Assembly (NCBI GenBank): GCA_964589825.1
Contig: CAZPUS010000012.1
Location: 18,922-82,921, forward strand
DNA: 64,000 nucleotides
Source: CAZPUS01 sp964589825
GTDB taxonomy: Bacteria; Fibrobacterota; Chitinivibrionia; Chitinivibrionales; WJKA01
Direction of reading: 5' to 3'
Position 1 is the stretch's first letter. Every line of letters starts with the position of its first letter. The position numbers and the translations under genes are program-made. The notes under the pieces were generated by a model, which was not told the origin of the DNA, ran no database searches, and was given only the letters and a program-made list of their open reading frames with translations. Positions 17,215 to 26,349 of this stretch are shown here, one piece after another.

Positions 17215-20200
17215 CTACCAGCCCTTTGTACCCCTTTTGTCCAACACTTCACGCACTGCGGCACCCAATTCCCTTTTTCGCAGCGGCTTCATCAACACCT
17301 TGTCGATGCATGCGGGTTTTTTGTGCTGCATATTCACCGTATTGCTGTAGCCTGTGCACAGAAGTACCGGAAGCCGGGGTGACTGTTCCTTTACTTTGGC
17401 GGCAAGCTCGAGCCCGGTCATATACGGCATAGCCTGATCGGTAATAAGCAGCTCGCAGCAGTATGGATCATTGGTAACCCGTTCAACGATTTCTCCCGGA
17501 TAGGCACATGCGGTAACCGAATACCCGAGTGATGAGAGCATATCGGTGGCGCTATCCCTTATCATCGCTTCGTCGTCCACGAATAATATCCGTTCACTGC
17601 CGTGTTCGATTTCACCATTTTCCTCTTCGGTGTGCAGTGGCTGCTGTTCACACACCGGGAAAAAAAACCTGAAGAGCGTCCCCTTTCCCTGTGCCGAATC
17701 GACAAAGATATTCCCATTATGCGCTTTCATGATACCAAACACCACCGCCAGCCCCATGCCCGTCCCCTCTCCCACCGGTTTATTGGTATAAAAGGGGTCG
17801 AACATTCTCTTCTGCACCGCTTCGGGTATACCCGTGCCGGTATCAGCCACCCCGATCACCGTATACTCGCCTGTGGGCATGTCGCCAAGTATCCCCTGTA
17901 CCGACTCGTCTGTTGTTTCGGAATATAGACTGAAGGTAAGTTCACCCTTTTGTTCCATTGCATAGGCCGCATTCGTGGCACAATTCATCAACAGCTCGTG
18001 TATTTTGGTCGGATTGGCTTGTACGGCTTTTGCATCTTTTTTCAGATACGAATTGAAATGAATACTTGCAGGCAAAGAGGCCTTGAGCAGCGCAATCACT
18101 TCTTTTACCACCGGTCTCAGTGATGTCGACTCGAGCCGCTCATCACTCTGTCTGCTGAAGCTGAGAATCTGTCGCACCAGGTTTTTGGCCCGATCGGAGG
18201 CCTGCAGAATCTTTTCCTGATTTTTATACACTTTTGAGGACGGACCCACCATCTCCCGCGTCATATCGGCATAGCCTATGACTGCACCGAGAATATTGTT
18301 GAAATCATGGGCGATTCCCCCGGCGAGCTGTCCGACCGCTTCCATCTTCTGTGCCTGCTGAAGGCGCTCCTGCAGGTGTTTCTGTTCGGTAATATCCAGA
18401 TGCGTACCGCATGCCCGCAGCGGTTGTCCCCCTGCATCACGTTCGATCACCTTTCCCTTGTCCGATATCCAGACCCAGTCTCCCGATTTGTGCTTCATCC
18501 TGAATTGCGCTTCGTACGACTCAGCCTGCCCATACAGATGCGCATTCAATTTTTCCTCTGCCTGCGGAAAATCGTCAGGATGCACCAGTCTTTTCCATGC
18601 ATCGAGATTCTGGTCTATCTCGTCAAGTTCGAATCCCAGCATATCCGCCCAGCGCTCGTTGAAAACCACACGCCCGGAAGGTATATGGAAGTCCCATGTG
18701 CCGAGTTCACCGCCCTCGATGGTGAGATTGAGCCGCTGCTCGTTCTCGCGTAATGCATTCTCAGCTTTCTTGTATTCGGAAATATCCTGATGAACGCCGC
18801 ACATCCTCACCGGATTACCCTTTTCGTCGCGTTCGATCACCTTGCCTTTATCATATATCCACACGATATCACCGGATTTATGTCGCATTCTGAATTGTGC
18901 GGCATAGGCTTCTGTCTCGCCCCTTAAATGGGCATCTCGTTTCTCTTTGACTCCAGCCAGGTCCTCATCAACCATGAGGCTTTCAAGCTGTATGTGTTCG
19001 GCATCTATTTCTGAGAGATCATATCCCAGCATTTGAGCCCAGAGCGGGCCAAGGACGATCTCATTGGAAGGGATATGCCAGTCCCACATACCCAGCCCTC
19101 CTGCATCAATTGCGAGATTAAGACGCTGCTCGTTCTCGCGGATTTGCGCGTGCGCTTTCTCCCGCTCCGATATATCGCGCGCAATCGAGAGCACACGCAG
19201 CTGCCCCTCCATCTCCATAAGATGCGCGCTCACTTCCACGGGGATTTCATGCCCGTCTTTTGCACGATGACGTATCTCAAATGTCACACTGAAATCGGAA
19301 AACAATGATTTCATTATCTCCCGGATCCGCTGCGTTGCCGACCCGCAGTCTACATCGCGCGGCGTCATCTCCATAAACTCTTCCCGTGTATACCCCAGCA
19401 TTCTGCATGCCACGTCATTTACTTCCACAAATTTTCCCGGCAGCTCGTCTTCGGTTATGCAATGCATATATATCGCATCGTTTGCATTGTGAAAGATATT
19501 GCGAAATTTACGCTCGCTTTCCCGTAACCGTTCAGCACGAGCATATTCCTGTGTTACATCGCGAAATACAAGAACCACGCCGCTAATACGGCCCTCGGCA
19601 TCCCGTATCGGCGCACCGGAATCGGCAATCTGGTATCGGTTACCGTCTGCTGCAATAAGCATCGTATGATTCGCCAGCCCGACCACGTTACCCGAATCGA
19701 GTACTTTACGCACCGGATTCTGTACCCGTTCGCCTGTCTGGGCGTTTACGATATTGAACACCTCGGACAGGCACTTGCCTTTTGCATCACTGGCCTTAAA
19801 CCCGGTCAGCGTGCAGGCAACCGGGTTCATCCGCACCACGTTTCCCTGAATATCGGTTGCGATCACCGCATCGCCGATCGAATCGAGCGTGATCCGCAAA
19901 TTCTCTTCACTGCGTGCACTCGCCTTTTCCGCCCTGAGCCGTGCAATCGAAAAAGAGGCGATACTGACAATACCTTCGATAATAAATGCATTATGCGACA
20001 TCGCTTCCTCGGCAGCATCCGTGAGAATAGATATGCCCCCAAGATGCCGTGTACCATGCACAAATCCTGCGGTATATACATGACTGATACCAAGAAGCTT
20101 TTCAAGGGCGGTACACAGCGGTTTTGGCACTTTACGCGTGGAAAGGGCGTGAATACCGCCCGGAAGCAGTGACAGCTTTCCACCTCTGAAAAGCGAGACT

Positions 20201-22161
20201 TCCTCAGCCGACATGTCACTGAGTTTATACTCGGTTTTTCTGGGATCCATACCGAGCATGTCGACGATTTTTCGTATCGAAACATCGAGCCCATGGTAGG
20301 ATGCTACCCGTAAAGACTCGTTATCATCATTGAATCTCGTTGCCAGCACAACCCCCTTGCCAAGCACGTCATTTATCGTCCGGGTCACGAGTGGATACAC
20401 ATCCTCTTCTCGTGTGATACGAAGCAGCTGCAACTGGAAATTGGTTATGCGTGTCTGGTCCCGCTGGCGCCGTTTTTGTTCGGTCACATCCCGCACGTTC
20501 TCCAGCACGTACTCGACCCGCCCTTCATGATCGAGGATAGGAACCACGCTTATCTCTTTTTCGCGTCCGTCAACCGGATTGCGATCTTCGTACCATCGCG
20601 ATTCCCCATCCCTGAACGTCTCCAGTACCGGACAGCCGGGGCATGCCGACATGCGGTGTTTTAATACCCGGTAGCAACATGGTTTTTGCGTGCGCTGTGC
20701 CTCGGGAACCCAGCCATGATCTTTCCAGTTACTCAACACGACTCGAAGGTCTTTGTCAAGAACCACAAGAAGGCTGTCAACCGCACCCAGTGTGCTTTCG
20801 AGCATCCCGTGATATTCTTCGCTCCTGCGCTGTGCACGTTTTTGTTCGGTAATATCGACTGCAAAGCCTTCTATTACCCATGTGCCATCCCCACGCTGTT
20901 TCCGGACCCGCGCGTTCATCGATATCCATCCCCGGCTTCCGTCTATTCGCCTGGCCTGGTATTCAAAACCGGTTACCGCTCCCTCACGCTTCAGCGCATC
21001 TATGAACTCCGCTCTGCGTCCGGGATCCACATACAATTGCTGCGCGATATCGGTATAATTTTCCACTGCCTGCTGTACGGATGAAGCGCCGACCATACGC
21101 GCCATTTCCGGATTGACATGCAACACATCTCCGTCCGACGTCGTCACAAAAATGCCGACAGGTGCATTTTCGAACAGATCACGGTATTTTTCTTCGCTCT
21201 CACTGAGGCTTTGATGTGTCTCCACCATCTCGGTACGGTCTTCGAGCGTACACAACACGTATTTCACCTGCCCCTGCGCATCAAACAGCGGTGTCGCGTT
21301 TATGGAGAGGTGTATGCGTCTGCCGTCCGGTTGCTCGATTGAATGCTGTATGCCGAATACGGCGCTTTTTGTGGCCATAACCCGTTGAAAAGGCAACTCG
21401 CTCTCTTTGAATACATCGCCCTGGTAGTTGGTAATGTTCCATTCGGGGCCATTGTAAGTACGGGAGGTAAGCTCGGACAGGGTGAGCCCCAGTAGTTGCT
21501 GCGCACGCGTATTTGCCTGTACTATCGCTCCGGTCGTGTCGAGTATGGTTATGGCGAGCGGACTCGCTTCCATGAGACTGTCGCGCAAATGGTGCTCCTG
21601 CTGCAGCGAAGATGTCAGCTCATCCCGCTGTGTCGCAAGCTCGAGCGCATAACGTGCATACCCGACATCTCCGGCAACTTCACCGAACAGTTCCTTTTCC
21701 TCTTCATCGTCATAAAACTCTCTGGGTATCGACACGCCGAGGACCCCGTACGTACGGTCCTTGTAGCGAAGACATGAACACATCCCGCTCCTTCCTTCAT
21801 AATTGCCCGAGAGCGGGCAGTCGGTACATTCCGCCGCGGGCTCGCGTATCTGTACAAGACCGTGGCATTCATGCGCTCTTTTCACACACAAAGGGAAACT
21901 GCCGTCACGTATCCGCTCACGAAATACGGAAAACGAACTGCCCATGCCCGATTCGTATACCTCTGTGAGACGCCCGTTGCCGTCAAAGCAGAGAATCCAC
22001 GCATTGTAATAGCCGCGTGTATCGGTGAGGCAGTTACAGACCCCCTGTAACAGTTCTGCGTGTGAAGACGAATGGGTAATAAGCTGATTGACGTTGCGAA
22101 TCGCCCGGAGTACCCGGTTCAAATGCGCCAGACGTCTGCTGTCGTCACGTTCAGCAGTCAT
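17215..22161 (-). CDS. Very large soluble hybrid histidine kinase (GAF-3xPAS-GAF-4xPAS-HisKA-HATPase-REC)
   Basis: 1648 residues and no membrane segment. In order: GAF-like domain ~8-185 with ECTDCPL at ~111-117; PAS ~195-310; PAS ~325-440; PAS ~450-565 with a cysteine motif (PCCYRVLKHRMSACPGCPV); a second GAF ~575-745; PAS ~755-870; PAS ~880-1000; two very similar PAS at ~1010-1130 and ~1138-1260; HisKA with H1285 in GGIAHDFNN; HATPase (DTGTGIPE, GTGMGLA); receiver with D1575 (LLITDQAMP). The N-terminal GAF is paralogous to the equivalent domain of the kinase at 9243-13124. The two neighbouring PAS domains both begin ENEQRLNL and are a recent internal duplication. No adjacent dedicated regulator is evident. 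Confidence 0.94.
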   Translation of the reverse strand: MTAERDDSRRLAHLNRVLRAIRNVNQLITHSSSHAELLQGVCNCLTDTRGYYNAWILCFDGNGRLTEVYESGMGSSFSVFRERIRDGSFPLCVKRAHECHGLVQIREPAAECTDCPLSGNYEGRSGMCSCLRYKDRTYGVLGVSIPREFYDDEEEKELFGEVAGDVGYARYALELATQRDELTSSLQQEHHLRDSLMEASPLAITILDTTGAIVQANTRAQQLLGLTLSELTSRTYNGPEWNITNYQGDVFKESELPFQRVMATKSAVFGIQHSIEQPDGRRIHLSINATPLFDAQGQVKYVLCTLEDRTEMVETHQSLSESEEKYRDLFENAPVGIFVTTSDGDVLHVNPEMARMVGASSVQQAVENYTDIAQQLYVDPGRRAEFIDALKREGAVTGFEYQARRIDGSRGWISMNARVRKQRGDGTWVIEGFAVDITEQKRAQRRSEEYHGMLESTLGAVDSLLVVLDKDLRVVLSNWKDHGWVPEAQRTQKPCCYRVLKHRMSACPGCPVLETFRDGESRWYEDRNPVDGREKEISVVPILDHEGRVEYVLENVRDVTEQKRRQRDQTRITNFQLQLLRITREEDVYPLVTRTINDVLGKGVVLATRFNDDNESLRVASYHGLDVSIRKIVDMLGMDPRKTEYKLSDMSAEEVSLFRGGKLSLLPGGIHALSTRKVPKPLCTALEKLLGISHVYTAGFVHGTRHLGGISILTDAAEEAMSHNAFIIEGIVSIASFSIARLRAEKASARSEENLRITLDSIGDAVIATDIQGNVVRMNPVACTLTGFKASDAKGKCLSEVFNIVNAQTGERVQNPVRKVLDSGNVVGLANHTMLIAADGNRYQIADSGAPIRDAEGRISGVVLVFRDVTQEYARAERLRESERKFRNIFHNANDAIYMHCITEDELPGKFVEVNDVACRMLGYTREEFMEMTPRDVDCGSATQRIREIMKSLFSDFSVTFEIRHRAKDGHEIPVEVSAHLMEMEGQLRVLSIARDISEREKAHAQIRENEQRLNLAIDAGGLGMWDWHIPSNEIVLGPLWAQMLGYDLSEIDAEHIQLESLMVDEDLAGVKEKRDAHLRGETEAYAAQFRMRHKSGDIVWIYDKGKVIERDEKGNPVRMCGVHQDISEYKKAENALRENEQRLNLTIEGGELGTWDFHIPSGRVVFNERWADMLGFELDEIDQNLDAWKRLVHPDDFPQAEEKLNAHLYGQAESYEAQFRMKHKSGDWVWISDKGKVIERDAGGQPLRACGTHLDITEQKHLQERLQQAQKMEAVGQLAGGIAHDFNNILGAVIGYADMTREMVGPSSKVYKNQEKILQASDRAKNLVRQILSFSRQSDERLESTSLRPVVKEVIALLKASLPASIHFNSYLKKDAKAVQANPTKIHELLMNCATNAAYAMEQKGELTFSLYSETTDESVQGILGDMPTGEYTVIGVADTGTGIPEAVQKRMFDPFYTNKPVGEGTGMGLAVVFGIMKAHNGNIFVDSAQGKGTLFRFFFPVCEQQPLHTEEENGEIEHGSERILFVDDEAMIRDSATDMLSSLGYSVTACAYPGEIVERVTNDPYCCELLITDQAMPYMTGLELAAKVKEQSPRLPVLLCTGYSNTVNMQHKKPACIDKVLMKPLRKRELGAAVREVLDKRGTKGW

Positions 22162-22210
22162 TTTTAACCTTTGTTAAAACATGCGTACGGTTATTTGAGA
22201 TATGCAGCAA

Positions 22211-22237
22211 GTTCAATCTGCCGGCAGCCAATTGAAC
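22211..22237. promoter_or_regulatory. Inverted repeat upstream of the large hybrid kinase
   Basis: GTTCAAT at 22211-22217 and ATTGAAC at 22231-22237 form a 7-bp inverted repeat with a 13-bp spacer, about 50 bp before the kinase start. A possible operator; nothing further supports it. Confidence 0.3.
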
Positions 22238-22373
22238 GGAGATGCGGCTGCCCTGGTCATAAAATATATAAAAAGCGGATATGTCCCGCGGGAATATGAG
22301 TTCGATTATCCTCAATCCTCACGCCTCGAGTTTTTATGCAGGTACACCACATTTCTGAGTCGCATTTGACCAC

Positions 22374-23960
22374 TCAAAAAAGATTGCCCGGATTCAGTAT
22401 CCCCTGTGGATCCAGTATCGATTTAATTCTCTGCATCTGCGATATGGCCATTTCTCCGTACATTCGCTGCAGATATTCTCTCTTTATTTTCCCGATGCCG
22501 TGTTCAGCCGACACGGTTCCGCCGTGCGCAACGGCCTCCTGCATTATATCGCGGTAGGTCTCCAGTGCCCGGGAAAGCTCGTCCCGGCTTGCCGGAATCA
22601 TGTTGCAGTGAAGATGATAGTCTCCCAGATGCCCGAATATCACCCGTTCTATCTCTCTGGCCTCGACCATGGCCAGTGTTTTGTAAAAAAAATCCTTGAA
22701 TTCGGACGACGGTATGGCACTGTCGGTGCCGATCTTGCGAATTTCGCTGTTTTGGGCCTTGCGTTGTGCGATAATCGTATTCACGAGTTCGGGGACCGCG
22801 TGACGAAACTCCTGCAGCCGCCGACGTTCGTGCGGCTCGATGCCCGACCAGGTATGGCCGAACGGTGCCCCGCATTTGTCAAACTTCGGTTCGAGCGCAC
22901 GCAGTTTTTTATAAGGATCGGGTCGATCCGCCGACCGATCTCCTGCCGAATGATCTGCTTGATCCGAAGCGGTGTCCATGCGCAGTTCCCAGAAAAGCGC
23001 ACAACGGGTGCCCCGGGGGCGGGCAGCCAGCGCGACATTCAGACGACTTCGATACGTGTCCAAAAATTCGAGCGCAGAGACATCGAAATATTCGATCGCC
23101 AGCGTCTCCTCATTCGCCCTGAGCATATCGGCACAGGCAAATGCCGTCTCACGATCCGATACAAACGAAAGACCCGAAACGGTCTCATGGCGCGGGGAGA
23201 GATAAATGCCGATTTCGCAGAAAATACCCAGGGTGCCCTCCGATCCGATAAAAAGATCGAGCAGATCCATGTCCGGTGAAGAAAAATACCCCGAGGCATT
23301 TTTAATTCCCGGCCCTGTGTACGAGGGCCGTGGCACGCATATCTGTGATCCCTGGTCGGTCCGTGCACACATAACCCCCTCATTGTCACACCGATGCGCT
23401 CCCCTGCACAGCGTTATCGTCTCCCCGGATGCCAGCACCATCGACACACGTGCGATATGTCTGCGTGTGGCGCCGTAATGAAAACTGCGCGCGCCCGAGG
23501 CATTCGTTGCGACCGTACCGCCAAGCTGGGCGCTCATCTCCGTAGGATCGGGAGGATAGAGCCACGCACCGGGTTGAACTGCCTGCCCGTGTTCCACATT
23601 TGTATGCCCCGAAGGATCCAGCAGAAAATCATCGATCCGGCGCAATGTCACACCGGGTTGACACACCAGTACGGGATTGTTCTTCCCGTCTTGCTCTACT
23701 CTCTTTATGGCATTCATACGTGCAAAGCTGATCACAGACGTATCCTCTGCCGGTGCCGCACCGCCGGTAATGCCGGTCTGTGCACCGGCTACCGTAACGC
23801 CGCATCCTTCTTCGCGTGCCGCAGTGACAACCTGCGCAATATCTTCGGGAGTTTCGACATAATATACCGCACGAGGTGTTCCGAACCGTGTACGCGCCTC
23901 ATCGGTCATAATATCGGAAGCATACGTACGAATGTCCTCTTTGCCTTTAATAACTTTCAT
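22374..23960 (-). CDS. FAD-linked 2-hydroxyacid oxidase/dehydrogenase (GlcD/DLD family)
   Basis: 528-residue flavoprotein of the FAD_binding_4 plus FAD-oxidase_C family, which oxidises D-lactate, glycolate or related 2-hydroxyacids. The FAD-binding half has GITGGAAPAEDTSVISF, QLGGTVATNASGARSFHYG and GSEGTLGIFCEIG. The C-terminal half has the metal-ligand stretch GHLGDYHLHCNM and SAEHGIGKIKREYL. The start is uncertain: the frame is open to 24053 (GTG, then ATG at 24050), but the family's N-terminus begins at MKVIKGKEDI (ATG 23960) and neither start has a clear ribosome-binding site. No Fe-S partner subunit (GlcF or LutA type) is adjacent, so the electron acceptor is unknown. It is divergent from trxA. 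Confidence 0.87.
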   Translation of the reverse strand: MKVIKGKEDIRTYASDIMTDEARTRFGTPRAVYYVETPEDIAQVVTAAREEGCGVTVAGAQTGITGGAAPAEDTSVISFARMNAIKRVEQDGKNNPVLVCQPGVTLRRIDDFLLDPSGHTNVEHGQAVQPGAWLYPPDPTEMSAQLGGTVATNASGARSFHYGATRRHIARVSMVLASGETITLCRGAHRCDNEGVMCARTDQGSQICVPRPSYTGPGIKNASGYFSSPDMDLLDLFIGSEGTLGIFCEIGIYLSPRHETVSGLSFVSDRETAFACADMLRANEETLAIEYFDVSALEFLDTYRSRLNVALAARPRGTRCALFWELRMDTASDQADHSAGDRSADRPDPYKKLRALEPKFDKCGAPFGHTWSGIEPHERRRLQEFRHAVPELVNTIIAQRKAQNSEIRKIGTDSAIPSSEFKDFFYKTLAMVEAREIERVIFGHLGDYHLHCNMIPASRDELSRALETYRDIMQEAVAHGGTVSAEHGIGKIKREYLQRMYGEMAISQMQRIKSILDPQGILNPGNLF

Positions 23961-24079
23961 ATACCTAAAATAGTATCTGTCTTCACTCTCGTCCGCGGGA
24001 AATAGTGTTTCAGCAATGTAATGACGGTCATAAAATCTTACAACGCGCATCACATACGAAGTTATGGCCTGCGTTCCAG

Positions 24080-24114
24080 ACGAACCTGCAGGTCAATCAT
24101 TGCAGGGGGTTCGT
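24080..24114. promoter_or_regulatory. Imperfect inverted repeat between the oxidase and trxA
   Basis: ACGAACC-TGCA at 24080-24090 pairs with TGCA-ggg-GGTTCGT at 24101-24114, an 11-bp arm with a three-base bulge. It lies directly beside the perfect repeat at 24118-24146, in the region between divergent genes. Confidence 0.35.
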
Positions 24115-24117
24115 AAA

Positions 24118-24146
24118 TACCGCGTATATGCATCACATACGCGGTA
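24118..24146. promoter_or_regulatory. Perfect 10-bp inverted repeat between the oxidase and trxA
   Basis: TACCGCGTAT at 24118-24127 and ATACGCGGTA at 24137-24146 pair perfectly around a 9-base loop. Its position between two divergent genes suits an operator or a leader hairpin; there is no T-run to make it a terminator on the + strand. Confidence 0.45.
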
Positions 24147-24317
24147 CAAAGCCCGAATTTAGCGCTCTCAGAGAATAAAGGAACGTTGCATTATATTTTT
24201 TCTCGATTTCGTAAAATCTTGCTCTTTGTCCGTTGCAGGTATGATTAATTATTTTATCTGTATAACTGCACAAACAGGCTGTTTTCTCACCTCTATCTCC
24301 ACAAGGAGTATTCCGTT

Positions 24318-24641
24318 ATGCCACACGAAATATCCGAAAACGACTTTCAGTCGGAAGTACTCGACTCTCAGGTTCCTGTACTCGTCGATTTCTGGGCGCC
24401 CTGGTGCGGTCCGTGCCGTATGCTGACGCCGATTCTCGAAAAACTCGACGATGCATTCAAAGAAAGCGCAAAGGTCGTTAAAGTCAACGTTGACGACAGT
24501 CCCTCTATTGCCAGCAAATTCGGTATAACGAGCATACCTACGGTCATTATATTCAACAAGGGTGAAGTGGCGGAGCAGTTCGTCGGCGTACAGACCGAGT
24601 CGACCTACAAAAATGCGGTCGATTCGCTGGCCAACAGCTGA
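24318..24641 (+). CDS. trxA: Thioredoxin
   Basis: 107 residues, the usual thioredoxin size, cytoplasmic (no signal peptide). The active site is WCGPC at about residues 30-34 (DFWAPWCGPCRM), with the buried aspartate in LVDFW and the cis-proline in TSIPTVIIF. It reduces protein disulfides using electrons from thioredoxin reductase, which is not in this window. A good ribosome-binding site (AAGGAG) precedes the ATG. The stop codon directly abuts a fragment of the dispersed repeat. Confidence 0.97.
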   Translation: MPHEISENDFQSEVLDSQVPVLVDFWAPWCGPCRMLTPILEKLDDAFKESAKVVKVNVDDSPSIASKFGITSIPTVIIFNKGEVAEQFVGVQTESTYKNAVDSLANS

Positions 24642-24669
24642 TTTCGCGAACAAACGCGCTCAATTCAGG
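24641..24669 (+). repeat. Dispersed repeat, terminal fragment
   Basis: TTTCGCGAACAAACGCGCTC then AATTCAGG matches the right-hand terminus of the full copies (27150-27176 and 46808-46832). It begins at the last base of trxA. Confidence 0.65.
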
Positions 24670-24726
24670 TTTTATTCGCATCCGCCGCTGCGCTGCGGTC
24701 CAAAACCCGGTACCGGCAGAACTACT

Positions 24727-25491
24727 ATGCCCACGCACAGTGCAGACACCATACACGCTGCAAACACAAAAGGGTGTGTCGGCCCTTATCGGGGCATATC
24801 CCTCGTCCTTATGGTGATATGTCTCCTTGCGGGGGTGTCGTCTCCCGCCCGGGAGCGGACGCGCATATCGATCGCGCGGGATACCGTATTCACCGCCGAT
24901 TTTATAATTCCTGCATATACGACTTGCACTATCGAGCCGGGTGTGGAAATACGATTTGACGGCATGTACCAATGCCGGGTCGAAGGGCTGCTTCTCGCGC
25001 ATGGACGTGCAGAACGTCCCATTCTCTTTTCTGCAAAGGATCGACCCGTGGGATCGAATGCGCATCCGCAGTGGAAAGGGCTGTGCATCCGGGGTGAGGC
25101 TGCCCACGCGGCATTATCCCATTGCACAATCGAAGGGGCAAAAAAAAATATCGTGTATAATTGCTCACCGGTTTTTTCGGACTGCCGCTTCAGCAACAAT
25201 CATTTTGCGCTCTACTGTGCAAAAAACGCCTCTGCCCACATCACGCGATGTCGTATCGAAGAGAATGCCTACGGACTAGTGTCGGACAATGCGGCTCCTG
25301 TTGCGTACGACAACCACATTCTCAATAACAGCGTGGGGATTTCGATACGCATGGAGGGACGTATCGTTGCGGGCAGAAACATCATCGCCCGTAACGACAC
25401 CAACAGGATAAAGGATACGTGGCTGGGGGGTGCGTCTCACCCGCTTCCGGCAATGCAGCAGCTGTGGGAATCGATCGAAGAGGTGAAATAG
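24727..25491 (+). CDS. Secreted or membrane-anchored right-handed beta-helix protein
   Basis: 254 residues. A hydrophobic segment at ~24-38 (ISLVLMVICLLAGVSS) looks like an N-terminal signal or anchor. The rest carries repeated beta-helix turns of the pectin-lyase-like or NosD type: CTIEPGVEIRF, HCTIEGAKKNIVYN, DCRFSNNHFALYC, RCRIEENAYGLVS, DNHILNNSVGISI. Such folds occur in carbohydrate-active and surface proteins; no catalytic residues can be assigned. The frame is open further upstream to 24562, but that part runs through trxA and the repeat, so the ATG at 24727 is preferred. It lies 85 bp downstream of trxA and could share its transcript. Confidence 0.72.
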   Translation: MPTHSADTIHAANTKGCVGPYRGISLVLMVICLLAGVSSPARERTRISIARDTVFTADFIIPAYTTCTIEPGVEIRFDGMYQCRVEGLLLAHGRAERPILFSAKDRPVGSNAHPQWKGLCIRGEAAHAALSHCTIEGAKKNIVYNCSPVFSDCRFSNNHFALYCAKNASAHITRCRIEENAYGLVSDNAAPVAYDNHILNNSVGISIRMEGRIVAGRNIIARNDTNRIKDTWLGGASHPLPAMQQLWESIEEVK

Positions 25492-25541
25492 CCTTTTACC
25501 CGGATTGATTGAGAGATTGTGATGACGAAGGCTGTGGTGGT

Positions 25542-25560
25542 CGCAACCACAATGGTTGCG
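25542..25560. terminator. Stem-loop between convergent genes
   Basis: CGCAACC at 25542-25548 and GGTTGCG at 25554-25560 form a 7-bp stem with a 5-base loop, between the convergent beta-helix gene and hisF. It has no U-run on either strand, so terminator function is only suggested by position. Confidence 0.35.
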
Positions 25561-25569
25561 CAAGGCTTA

Positions 25570-26349
25570 TCAGTAGGTAGTTCTTACCGCAACACCCCGC
25601 GAGCCGAGGTACTGCTTAAGCCCGTCGATAGAATATTCATCGTAATGCAGAATCGAGGCGACAAGTGCGGCATCCGCCTTCCCGTCGGTAAGCACTTCGC
25701 ACAGATGCGCGGGTTTACCTCCCCCTCCCGACGCGATCACCGGTATACCGACCGCCTCGGCCACCATGGCGGTCAACTCTATATCATAGCCTTCCCTGGT
25801 TCCATCCGCGTCAATCGAATTGACAACCAGCTCCCCCGCACCAAGTGCCTGCCCGCGACGAGCCCATTCGATGGCGTCGATACCCATGGGGGTACGCCCG
25901 CCGTGAATAACGATTTCGAACCCCGAAGGAACGGTATCACTCTTTTCACTTCTGCGTACATCCATCGAAAGCACCACACACTGGGCACCGAACGCTTCGC
26001 TCGCCTCTTCGATCACCTGTGGATTTTGTACTGCGGCAGTATTAAAATTGACTTTTTCGGCTCCTGCGAGCAATACCTTTCTGGCATCCTCCACGCTTTT
26101 TAGACCACCGCCAACCGAAAAAGGAATAAATATCTGTGAGGCCACCTTGTCGACCACGTCACACATAATATCACGTTTTTCATAGGATGCGGTTATATCA
26201 TAAAAGACAAGTTCGTCAATACCGTTTTCATAATACCGCCGGGCAGCCTGAACCGGATCGCCGATATCCTTAGTATCCACGAATTTTATGCTTTTGGCCA
26301 GATTCCCCGCACGTACATCGAGGCAGGCGATTATTCGTTTTCTCAGCAT
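25570..26349 (-). CDS. hisF: Imidazole glycerol phosphate synthase, cyclase subunit
   Basis: 259-residue (beta-alpha)8-barrel that makes IGP and AICAR from PRFAR with ammonia from HisH, in histidine synthesis. It starts LRKRIIACLDVRAG, with the catalytic Asp in CLDV and the second catalytic Asp in VLSMDVRR. Phosphate-binding loops are present (FIPFSVGGGLKS, VIASGGGGKP). The ATG at 26349 overlaps the hisH stop by 7 bp, and the family's usual N-terminus begins there. The amidotransferase subunit is the adjacent gene; no other his genes are in the window. A HisF relative used in surface-sugar synthesis was considered, but the residues fit the histidine enzyme. Confidence 0.94.
   Translation of the reverse strand: MLRKRIIACLDVRAGNLAKSIKFVDTKDIGDPVQAARRYYENGIDELVFYDITASYEKRDIMCDVVDKVASQIFIPFSVGGGLKSVEDARKVLLAGAEKVNFNTAAVQNPQVIEEASEAFGAQCVVLSMDVRRSEKSDTVPSGFEIVIHGGRTPMGIDAIEWARRGQALGAGELVVNSIDADGTREGYDIELTAMVAEAVGIPVIASGGGGKPAHLCEVLTDGKADAALVASILHYDEYSIDGLKQYLGSRGVAVRTTY

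Noticed and set aside
24080..24146. Short CRISPR-like array
   Set aside because: The two inverted repeats differ in sequence and are not direct repeats with spacers; no cas genes occur in the window.
25570..26349. HisF of the surface-polysaccharide amidation type
   Set aside because: Both catalytic aspartates and the histidine-pathway phosphate loops are present, and the partner is a normal HisH.
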